Positions 56,635-64,000 of a stretch of DNA of 64,000 bases are shown in pieces (the stretch's first letter is position 1; each line of letters starts with the position of its first letter). A program made the translations under genes and the position numbers. Below the pieces are notes generated by a model. That model was not told the origin of the DNA, ran no database searches, and saw only the letters and a program-made list of their open reading frames with translations. The stretch spans positions 1-64,000 of the forward strand of contig JADLCD010000071.1 of NCBI GenBank assembly GCA_020847395.1, in the 5' to 3' direction. The DNA comes from Chitinophagaceae bacterium (lineage in GTDB: Bacteria > Bacteroidota > Bacteroidia > Chitinophagales > Chitinophagaceae).

Positions 56635-58029
56635 ATGAAACATATTACGCAAAAGAATCGCGCAGGAATATATCATCTGCACACATATATAAAATGTTTG
56701 TTGATAGTATGTACCGTAAGTTTGTCAACCGCTTATGCGCAGCAAATAGAAGTAGCCATTTTTAACGCGGATGTTACTCCGCCGCCTGGCAGCCCGGTGG
56801 CGTATGCTACTGCAAGATCTGTGATGGATCCATTGAGTGCGAAGGGTATTGTTGTGATGCTTACTAATGAAAAGCCTATTGTACTTTGTGCGGTTGATTG
56901 GATTGGAATTGCGAATGAAGGATTAGAAGTGTGGCAACAAAAGCTGGCAGCGGCGGCACATACTACTGTTGACCGCGTATCCATTCATGCGCTTCACCAG
57001 CATGATGGCGTGCATTGCGATTTTACTATGGCAGAAATATTAAGTGAATATGGCGTAAGCAATAGTCCATTCGATACCGTTTTTTTAATGAAGGCGATTG
57101 AGCATGTAGCCGAAGTCGTTAGTAATGCGGTAACGAATGCGCAGATTGTTACGGATATAGGTTTTGGTGAAGCGAAAGTAGAAAAGGTTGCATCAAACAG
57201 GCGAATAATCGGTACGGATGGTAAAGTAAAAATCATCCGCTGGAGCAGTACTAAAGATTCAGCCGCAATTGCTTCGCCGGAAGGGCTAATTGATCCCTGG
57301 CTGAAATGCGTAAGCCTGTGGAATAATGATAAACCTGTTGCTGTAATAACTTATTATGCCACGCATCCTCAAAGCTATTACGGGCAGGGAGATGTAACCT
57401 GCGAATTTATAGGCATTGCCCGTAATGAACGGGAAAAAGAAACAGGCATACCCCATATTCATTTTAATGGTGCCGGTGGTAATATAACTGCAGGAAAATA
57501 TAATGACGGCTCAGAAGCGATGCGTCCTATATTGGCTAAACGCGTGGAAGCAGCAATGGAAGCGGCATGGAAGCAAACTAAAAAAACCGCGCTTGCAGGT
57601 AAAGATGTGCAATGGAAAAATTTGTATATCACACTCCCGCTTGGAAAAAATATTGTTGAAAAAACAATGCGAGATACATTGGCAAGTACAACAGCTTCGC
57701 ATGCCGATAAAATGGCGGCTGCCGAAAAATTAGCATGGTATAAGCGCTCTGTTGCAGGGCAAAAAGTAAATATTTCTTCGCTGAGGTTGGGTAAGATATG
57801 GTTGCTGAATTTACCAGGAGAATTATTTGTAGAATACCAGTTGGCTGCGCAAAAAATGCGCCCCGGTGAGCAGGTGTGTACTGCCGCTTACGAAGAATAT
57901 GGTCCCGGTTATATCGGAACAAAAATTTCGTATACACAAGGTGGTTATGAAACAACCGGGCTTGTTTCGGGCACAGCTCCTGAAGTAGAAAAAATATTAA
58001 TCAGAGCAATTAAAGAGGTATTAAAATAG
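56635..58029 (+). CDS. Secreted neutral-ceramidase-like hydrolase
   Basis: 464 residues, signal peptide (LLIVCTVSLSTAYAQ). The neutral/alkaline ceramidase N-terminal domain is visible in IFNADVTPPPGSP, SIHALHQHDG (zinc His region), TYYATHPQSYYG and HFNGAGGNITAGKYN. It lacks the C-terminal domain of true ceramidases. In glycan loci such proteins probably cleave other amides or esters; substrate unknown. Confidence 0.85.
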   Translation: MKHITQKNRAGIYHLHTYIKCLLIVCTVSLSTAYAQQIEVAIFNADVTPPPGSPVAYATARSVMDPLSAKGIVVMLTNEKPIVLCAVDWIGIANEGLEVWQQKLAAAAHTTVDRVSIHALHQHDGVHCDFTMAEILSEYGVSNSPFDTVFLMKAIEHVAEVVSNAVTNAQIVTDIGFGEAKVEKVASNRRIIGTDGKVKIIRWSSTKDSAAIASPEGLIDPWLKCVSLWNNDKPVAVITYYATHPQSYYGQGDVTCEFIGIARNEREKETGIPHIHFNGAGGNITAGKYNDGSEAMRPILAKRVEAAMEAAWKQTKKTALAGKDVQWKNLYITLPLGKNIVEKTMRDTLASTTASHADKMAAAEKLAWYKRSVAGQKVNISSLRLGKIWLLNLPGELFVEYQLAAQKMRPGEQVCTAAYEEYGPGYIGTKISYTQGGYETTGLVSGTAPEVEKILIRAIKEVLK

Positions 58030-58100
58030 GTAGCGCAAATAATATTTTGGTAGAAAGCTAATTGCATTTCAGCGTTGTTAGGGTTCTTAACCGGCAACAT

Positions 58101-58151
58101 TGTTGTTGGTGAAGCCCGCCCACATATCTGCGCTCAACAGCAACAACGGCA
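58101..58151. repeat. Dispersed repeat C, copy 2
   Basis: 51 bp aligning without gaps to 26583-26633. It lies in the 495-bp gap before the second SusC gene; the rest of the gap to 58524 likely holds the SusC promoter but no box is clear. Confidence 0.7.
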
Positions 58152-58524
58152 TCAAAAATTCATAAATGTTTTATCATCTTAAGGAAACGACATTGATTGC
58201 CTATTCACCATTTGACGATCAACATCACCAACAACAAGTCTCCAGCACTTCCGCTTTATCTCCCGATCTGTTTTCAGTCTTCTTCGTTCATATAGTCAAT
58301 AAAACGACTTTGTATATTATTTTCTATCTCTTTTTTGTTTCTGTTTTTTCAAATGTTAAAAAAGTATACACTTTCACTTGATTATTGAATTTTTTTTGAA
58401 AACAGCATTGATAAATTTACTGTGATAAGAAATTCTTAAAATAAAATTAACCTGTAACTGATACAGCAAACAGAATTTCTGCCAAACAAATTTGTGTTTA
58501 GTTAAATACCAAATACTAATTCTT

Positions 58525-61500
58525 ATGCCTCAAAAAAATCCACTTCTGCTATTGGTAAAAAGCTTACCAGGCAAGGCTTTTGGTCTTTGTACTGCAGCAC
58601 AAAGACGCACACTTTTTAAATGCTCGCTGGTTTTTTGTTTATTGTTATTATTAAATGCATTTCAGCAATTGCATGCACAAAACGCGATTGTTGTTAAAGG
58701 TAAAGTGCTTGATAAAAATTCCGGTGAACCTGTTTTCGGCGCATCTGTTACGGTGCGGGGTTCAAACAGGGGAGTGTCTACAAGGGAAGATGGAACCTTT
58801 TCTATTAATGTTCCATCAGTCAATACATCACTGGTTATTTCTTCTGTAGGATACGAAAAACAGGAAGTAAAAATAACTAACGCTGCTGATGAGCTTGTAG
58901 TGAGCATTAATCCTTCAGGCGGTGAGCTGAGTGATGTAGTAGTTACAGCGCTGGGTATTCAGCGGACTGCAAAATCACTTACTTATGCCACACAAAAAGT
59001 TTCCGGCGACCAATTGAATGAAGTAAGAGATGCTAATATTGCGAACACGTTAAGTGGAAAAGTAGCGGGACTAACGGTTACGTCTACCGCAAATGGTCCG
59101 GGTGGTGCTACAAGGATTATTTTAAGAGGTAATCGTTCTATACAGGGTGATAATAATGCATTGATAGTAGTAGATGGTGTGCCGATTGATAACTCAACCC
59201 CTGCGGGGCAGGTAAGGGAAGATGCAGGAAGCAGCAATACCGCGCAAAGTGGTAGCGATGGTATTTCCAGTATAAATCCTGATGATATTGAATCTATTAG
59301 CATTATGAAAGGCGCTGCCGGCGCGGCTTTATACGGAAGCAGGGCGAATAACGGCGTAATCATCATCACTACTAAAAGAGGTAAACCCGGTAAAATAGCT
59401 GTTAATGTAAATTCGGGCATTAGTATTGAAAATCCAATGACGTTACAGAAATGGCAGGATCAATATAGCCAGGGAGCCGGCGGTGAATATTCAACCAGGT
59501 CAAGCATAAATTTTGGAGAGAAAATATCCGGGCAACAGGTTATGGATTTTCATGGTAATGCTGTTACATTAAAAGCTTACCCCAACAATATCAAAGATTT
59601 TTTCAGCACGGGTTTATCTGTAAACAATGCTGTTGGTATAACAACGGGGTCTGATAAAATACAGGCATATGTATCTTATGCCAATAACTACATCAATGGT
59701 ATTGTGCCTACTAATACTTTACGTCGCAATTCTTTCAATGCCCGCCTGGGCATTAATATCACGGATCGTTTTTCTGTTGATGCCAAGTTGACGTATGTAT
59801 TGCAGGATATACTGAATAAACCCGGTGTAGGTGGCGATGGATTGATTGCTGCTAACTTATACAGAACACCTGTTAGTGTTAATTTAGAAGAATACAAAGA
59901 TTATAAAACCATTGCCGGCGGTGTTGAAAAACCATATTACTGGGTAAGTTCAGACCCGGTATATACTAATCCATACTGGACCATATACAATACGCATCAC
60001 AATGAAAACAGGAGCAGGGTAACCGGCTTAGTAGCATTAAAATATAAACTTACTGACTGGCTGAATATACAGGCAAGGGTTAGTAATGATAGTTATAATG
60101 ATTTTATTACCCAGTCTTATGCTAATAATACACCAAACTATGCCCGTAAAGTTGGAGGTTATTATTCCGAAGAAAATGACTATATAGCTGAACGCAACGT
60201 AGATGTATTGATTAACGGAACCAACAAAATAGCCGGAGGCCTGAAGCTTACTTATAATATAGGTGCATCAGATGTAGTTCGTTCTTTACGCACCAGAAGA
60301 AATATAGCAGACGGGTTAAATATCACTAACAAATATGATTTATTATTTGGCACTACACTTACTGCATTAACGAGTAAGCAAAACAGGGAGATGCAGTCTG
60401 TATATGGTACGGCTCAATTTTCTTATAATGATTATTTGTATCTTGATCTTACTGCCCGTAACGATTGGTCAAGTACCTTGCCTTCTCCATATTCTTTCTT
60501 TTATCCTTCCATTGGCGCAAACGCTATATTATCAGAAATGATGAAGATGCCGGATTGGATTAATCTGTTAAAAATTCGTGCATCGTATTCAAAAGTAGGT
60601 AATGATGCTACTCCCTATCTTATCAATCAAACCTATAATTACATTGCTGGCAATTATGGCGGATATGTAGCCAGCAATACTATTAAATCAATTAGTAATC
60701 TTAAGCCAGAGCTTACAACATCCATAGAGGCAGGTACGGAATGGCGGTTGTTTAATAACCGGTTAAGTTTTGATTTTACTTATTACAAAACAAATTCAAA
60801 AAATCAATTGCTTAAAATACAAATGCCTACATCTTCCGGATTTGCAAATACCTATATAAACGCGGGTAATATACAAAATGCCGGTATCGAATTAATGTTG
60901 GCATATAAACTTGTTCAGTCCAAAAACTTTACCTGGGATATGGGATTAAATTATGCACTGAACAAGAGCAAAATAATAGAACTGGTTCCTCCTGATGCGC
61001 CAATTTATTTGTCCTCTAATCAGAATGGGCGCGTGGCTTCACCCGTAGTAAAACAAGGGGGTGAGTTTGGTGATTTGTGGGGATATAAATGGCAGCGCCA
61101 GGATGGACAATTTGTTGTAAGTGATAATGGGTTACCCATCAAAGGAGCTAAGATTGAGCGGCTGGGTAATTATAATCCAAAATATACTATTGGTTTCAGC
61201 AATACATTTAAATACAGAAACTGGGTATTGGGTGTGTTGGTTGATGGTAAGTTTGGAGGTGTAGTTGCATCCGGTACTGCAAGCCAGTTGGCTTATGCAG
61301 GCGCCTCAGAAGTTACACTTAAACATCGTACAGATACATGGACACTGCCTGCTGTGCATGCAGATAAGTCAACTAACACTACTGCTATTAATGCTGAACA
61401 ATTCTGGCAAATTGTTGCCCAGGGCGATTATGGCTGGGGAGAATTTTTTACCTACGATGCTACCAATGTAAGATTGAGAGAGCTTTCATTGGGGTATGAG

Positions 61501-61728
61501 TTTACCAAACTGCCGCGCTTCTTAAAAGCGGCTAAATTTTCTTTTGTTGCGCGCAATGTATTTTTTATATATAGAGGAAGCTCCATACTCGATATTCCCG
61601 GTATAGGAAAAAGAAAACTGGATTTTGATCCTGAAGTAAGTTTTGGCAACAGCAGTTACCAGGGTATTGAATATTACAACCTGCCTTCTACCAGGAGTCT
61701 TGGTGTTAATCTTAAGCTTTCATTTTAA
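58525..61728 (+). CDS. SusC/RagA TonB-dependent transporter without STN domain
   Basis: 1067 residues from the ATG at 58525 (an earlier TTG/ATG at 58492 is possible). Signal sequence with QLHAQ cleavage site, then carboxypeptidase-regulatory-like domain (VVKGKVLDKNSGEPVFGASV), TonB box region, plug (LRGNRSIQGDNNALIVVDGV) and barrel ending in LGVNLKLSF. Without STN or adjacent FecR/sigma genes it is presumably regulated differently from the first SusC. SusD partner follows 12 bp later. Confidence 0.95.
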   Translation: MPQKNPLLLLVKSLPGKAFGLCTAAQRRTLFKCSLVFCLLLLLNAFQQLHAQNAIVVKGKVLDKNSGEPVFGASVTVRGSNRGVSTREDGTFSINVPSVNTSLVISSVGYEKQEVKITNAADELVVSINPSGGELSDVVVTALGIQRTAKSLTYATQKVSGDQLNEVRDANIANTLSGKVAGLTVTSTANGPGGATRIILRGNRSIQGDNNALIVVDGVPIDNSTPAGQVREDAGSSNTAQSGSDGISSINPDDIESISIMKGAAGAALYGSRANNGVIIITTKRGKPGKIAVNVNSGISIENPMTLQKWQDQYSQGAGGEYSTRSSINFGEKISGQQVMDFHGNAVTLKAYPNNIKDFFSTGLSVNNAVGITTGSDKIQAYVSYANNYINGIVPTNTLRRNSFNARLGINITDRFSVDAKLTYVLQDILNKPGVGGDGLIAANLYRTPVSVNLEEYKDYKTIAGGVEKPYYWVSSDPVYTNPYWTIYNTHHNENRSRVTGLVALKYKLTDWLNIQARVSNDSYNDFITQSYANNTPNYARKVGGYYSEENDYIAERNVDVLINGTNKIAGGLKLTYNIGASDVVRSLRTRRNIADGLNITNKYDLLFGTTLTALTSKQNREMQSVYGTAQFSYNDYLYLDLTARNDWSSTLPSPYSFFYPSIGANAILSEMMKMPDWINLLKIRASYSKVGNDATPYLINQTYNYIAGNYGGYVASNTIKSISNLKPELTTSIEAGTEWRLFNNRLSFDFTYYKTNSKNQLLKIQMPTSSGFANTYINAGNIQNAGIELMLAYKLVQSKNFTWDMGLNYALNKSKIIELVPPDAPIYLSSNQNGRVASPVVKQGGEFGDLWGYKWQRQDGQFVVSDNGLPIKGAKIERLGNYNPKYTIGFSNTFKYRNWVLGVLVDGKFGGVVASGTASQLAYAGASEVTLKHRTDTWTLPAVHADKSTNTTAINAEQFWQIVAQGDYGWGEFFTYDATNVRLRELSLGYEFTKLPRFLKAAKFSFVARNVFFIYRGSSILDIPGIGKRKLDFDPEVSFGNSSYQGIEYYNLPSTRSLGVNLKLSF

Positions 61729-61740
61729 AAACTGAAGTGT

Positions 61741-63345
61741 ATGTATAGCAATATCAAAAACATTAAACCAACTATAATGCTCAACCGCATTTTTTGTATA
61801 TCGCTTGTGTGTTTTTTAATGAGCGGATGTACCAAAGATTTTAAAGCCATTAATACAGATGCTAATTCTCTCAGCAGTGTAGGTACGAACGAATATCCTT
61901 ACATGTTTTCCTATGCATTAATGAACCCAACGTTGAGTCCTGATAATTTTGAAATTGGTGAAGGCACTATCGCATCGGTATATTCACAATTTTTTTCACA
62001 GGCAGCAACATCCTTTCCTACAGACAGGTATGTAGTAGTGCAGGCATGGATGGGAGCCTGCTGGAACCCGGTATATGTAAGCGCGGCGCCGCAGTTAAAA
62101 ACAATTATGGAAAATACAGATCCCCAATCAGCGGAAAACGCACTGGCAAATATCTGGTGGGCATGGATGTTTCATCGCGTAACAGATTATTTTGGACCTG
62201 TACCATATTTTGATGCGGCCTCCGGTAACTCATCTGTAGCATATACACCGCAGGATTCTATTTATTACGATTTCTTCAGCAGGTTGACAAATGCCGTTAG
62301 TGTATTAAAAAATCATTTGAGCGAAAAGCCTTTTGGAAATTTTGATCTTTTATATGGAAGTAAAGGTACACCTGTACCTTACTGGATAAAGTTTGCCAAC
62401 ACATTACGCCTGAGGCTGGCAATGCGTATTTCAAAAGCGGATCCGGCAAGAGCTAAAACAGAAGCTGAAGCGGCCGTAGCAGCGGGTACTTTTGAAGCTA
62501 CAGGCGATGACGCTTATATGCCTAAAAATAAAGTGTTTTACAATGAATACAACGGTCTTGCCGTATCGGCAGGATGGGATGATTTAAGGATGAGTGCTGC
62601 CATGGAGTCTATACTTGTTGGGTACAATGATCCACGACTATCTGTTTATTTTCAACCTGCAGTGGCAACTAATGAATACTCCGGCGTTAGAAACGGTTTA
62701 ACTGCGGCAGAAAAAACCAATATAGATGCTAATTCACGCCCTTATAACTCCAACCTGGGAAAGAGATGGACATACTGGGATCTGAATGTGAATGACTGGA
62801 AAACAAATTATGATGTTCCTTTTGATATTATGCATGCTGCTGAAGCTAATTTTTTGAAAGCGGAGGGTGTATTAAATGGATGGAATATGGGAGGGGGAAC
62901 CGCGCAGTTTTATTATGAGCAAGGCATAAGGACATCAATGACGCAATGGGGTATTACTGACCAAACAGCAATTGATAATTATGTGCAGAGTACAAAGAAA
63001 CCAGTTGCAACAAATGATTATTTTAATTCTCCGGCAGTAAATGACTATCCTATTGCCTGGAGCGGTGATGCAACGATGCAGCGTAAACAGGTAGCTCAGC
63101 AAAAATGGCTGGCGCTTTTTCCTGATGGTATGGAAGGTTGGGCTGAAGTGAGAAGGTCGGGATATCCTGAATTGTATCACATTATTCACAGTGATAACCC
63201 TGATATTACGCCTGACCAGTTTATCAGGAGAATGACCTACCTGGATGCGGAAACGCAAACCAATGGTGCTGCGGTAACCAAAGCAGTTCAATTGCTTGGT
63301 GGCCCGGATAAAGTAACCACGCCGCTTTGGTGGGATAAAAATTAA
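61741..63345 (+). CDS. SusD/RagB-type lipoprotein (SusD-like 2 family)
   Basis: 534 residues from 61741; an ATG at 61777 leads directly into MLNRIFCISLVCFLMSGC with lipobox MSGC and is an equal candidate. SusD-like features: WAWMFHRVTDYFGPVPYFDA, LRLRLAMRISKADP and QKWLALFPDGMEGWAEVRRS. It binds the glycan at the surface for the SusC upstream. Confidence 0.94.
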   Translation: MYSNIKNIKPTIMLNRIFCISLVCFLMSGCTKDFKAINTDANSLSSVGTNEYPYMFSYALMNPTLSPDNFEIGEGTIASVYSQFFSQAATSFPTDRYVVVQAWMGACWNPVYVSAAPQLKTIMENTDPQSAENALANIWWAWMFHRVTDYFGPVPYFDAASGNSSVAYTPQDSIYYDFFSRLTNAVSVLKNHLSEKPFGNFDLLYGSKGTPVPYWIKFANTLRLRLAMRISKADPARAKTEAEAAVAAGTFEATGDDAYMPKNKVFYNEYNGLAVSAGWDDLRMSAAMESILVGYNDPRLSVYFQPAVATNEYSGVRNGLTAAEKTNIDANSRPYNSNLGKRWTYWDLNVNDWKTNYDVPFDIMHAAEANFLKAEGVLNGWNMGGGTAQFYYEQGIRTSMTQWGITDQTAIDNYVQSTKKPVATNDYFNSPAVNDYPIAWSGDATMQRKQVAQQKWLALFPDGMEGWAEVRRSGYPELYHIIHSDNPDITPDQFIRRMTYLDAETQTNGAAVTKAVQLLGGPDKVTTPLWWDKN

Positions 63346-63366
63346 AAATTTTAAGTGTTCATCACG

Positions 63367-63426
63367 GGGGCATCTTTTGGTTAGTTAAAATTCTTTTACG
63401 GAATTTGCTCAACTGAAAGATGCTCC
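63367..63426 (+). terminator. Inverted repeat downstream of SusD
   Basis: GGGGCATCTTT (63367-63377) and AAAGATGCTCC (63416-63426) pair with one mismatch over a 38-nt loop. Possible transcript end; no T-run. Confidence 0.4.
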
Positions 63427-63505
63427 TGTATTTTGGAACGCGGCTCTATTCGGTTGTATTCCAAATTGTCTCATTCGGATGGAGGTGAATCGCTACTGGC
63501 GCTAC

Positions 63506-63567
63506 GTGAGACAGGTACCACGGCTACCGCCCGGTACGTGTTTCACCATAGTCGTTAAGCTAAGATT
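63506..63567. repeat. Palindromic repeat element before the last gene
   Basis: GTGAGACAGGTACC (63506-63519) and GGTACGTGTTTCAC (63533-63546) pair with two mismatches, and the following CACCATAGTCGTTAAGCTAA is similar to 20608-20626. Part of a dispersed family. No gene in 63427-63771. Confidence 0.5.
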
Positions 63568-63771
63568 TTTTGTTTATTTGTAAGGATTCATAATGAGTTT
63601 GTTTCCTATGGTGTTTCACATGCCGGAAAATATGAACAACAAAAACCTGAAATATACCCCTCTATTCTATGAACCTATATAAATTGTAATCTTTGTGCAA
63701 CTTTGCACCTTGGTATCTTTGTGGTTTTTTACAAACGGGTTTTAAAATTGTTCTCAGCAGTTCATTATATT

Positions 63772-64000
63772 ATGAAATATTTTTTATTAATAGCAATAAT
63801 TATCCAGCTTGGGCTTCAATCAAAAAGCCAAAACACCCAGCTAATTATTCCTGCCCCACAACAAATCAAATACCAGCCGGGAAAATTTTTGTTGAGTAAC
63901 CTTTCCATATATACAGATCAGGCATACGACGCGCAAGTAAATTTCGCTCTGAATGATTTTGCAGCTTATATAGAAAAGCGGTTATCCATTACTGTTAAAA
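63772..64000 (+). CDS. Start of a secreted glycosidase, possibly GH20 (cut by window end)
   Basis: 76 residues are visible from the ATG at 63772: a signal peptide (MKYFLLIAIIIQLGLQSKSQ) and LIIPAPQQIKYQPGKFLLSN, typical of the beta-hexosaminidase N-terminal domain (GH20b) that begins GH20 enzymes. The frame is open to base 64000. Its position after SusC/SusD supports a glycan enzyme. Family is tentative. Confidence 0.6.
   Translation, partial: MKYFLLIAIIIQLGLQSKSQNTQLIIPAPQQIKYQPGKFLLSNLSIYTDQAYDAQVNFALNDFAAYIEKRLSITVK

Noticed and set aside
58166-58381. 71-codon ORF before the second SusC gene
   Set aside because: Low complexity, Phe-rich, no start context; leader region of SusC.

Overview
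The window comes from a member of the Bacteroidota, most likely the Chitinophagaceae or a close family. The evidence is two SusC/SusD pairs, an ECF sigma factor with a FecR-type anti-sigma factor, many lipoproteins with a Cys-rich lipobox near the N-terminus, DUF1080 and PVC-type cytochrome proteins, and a LytTR regulator beside a TPR histidine kinase. I saw no tRNA, rRNA, CRISPR array, transposase or integrase gene.

Region 1 (1-22.6 kb) is a polysaccharide utilisation locus. Two paralogous family 2 glycoside hydrolases (1-2523 and 4760-7984) flank a two-gene PIN/ImmA-IrrE module on the minus strand. A sigma factor/anti-sigma factor/SusC/SusD unit follows (8139-14826), then secreted enzymes on the plus strand: a small GH101/GH129-like barrel protein, a GH29 fucosidase, a GH35 beta-galactosidase and a GH110 alpha-1,3-galactosidase. 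Together they suggest release of terminal alpha-galactose and fucose, then beta-galactose, from a branched and possibly O-linked glycan.

Region 2 (22.6-26.7 kb) is a run of small minus-strand genes: two orphan proteins, a PIN toxin/antitoxin pair, a gene broken by a stop codon, and a second antitoxin with only a stump of its toxin. They are separated by near-identical hairpin repeats of about 47-66 bp that resemble integron attC sites. The array is bounded by other direct repeats. This is the most unusual structure here.

Region 3 (26.7-45.4 kb) is accessory and regulatory: a metallophosphoesterase, two GNAT acetyltransferases, a winged-helix membrane regulator divergent from a serine hydrolase, a RibD-like reductase, a sigma/anti-sigma/membrane protein operon, an AraC regulator divergent from a four-gene oxidoreductase operon, a minus-strand cluster of lipoproteins, and a LytTR response regulator with a TPR histidine kinase. 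Several broken gene pieces and shared hairpin repeats lie here.

Region 4 (45.8-51.2 kb) is a sulfur-handling cluster: two paralogous metallo-beta-lactamase/rhodanese fusions, a methyltransferase, a TauE/SafE transporter and a remnant of a Dyp peroxidase. FNR-like palindromes lie upstream of both fusions.

Region 5 (51.4-64 kb) is a second glycan locus: a deacetylase-like secreted protein, a PVC-type HEAT/cytochrome protein, a DUF1080 protein, a ceramidase-like protein, a second SusC/SusD pair and the start of a possible GH20 enzyme cut by the window end.
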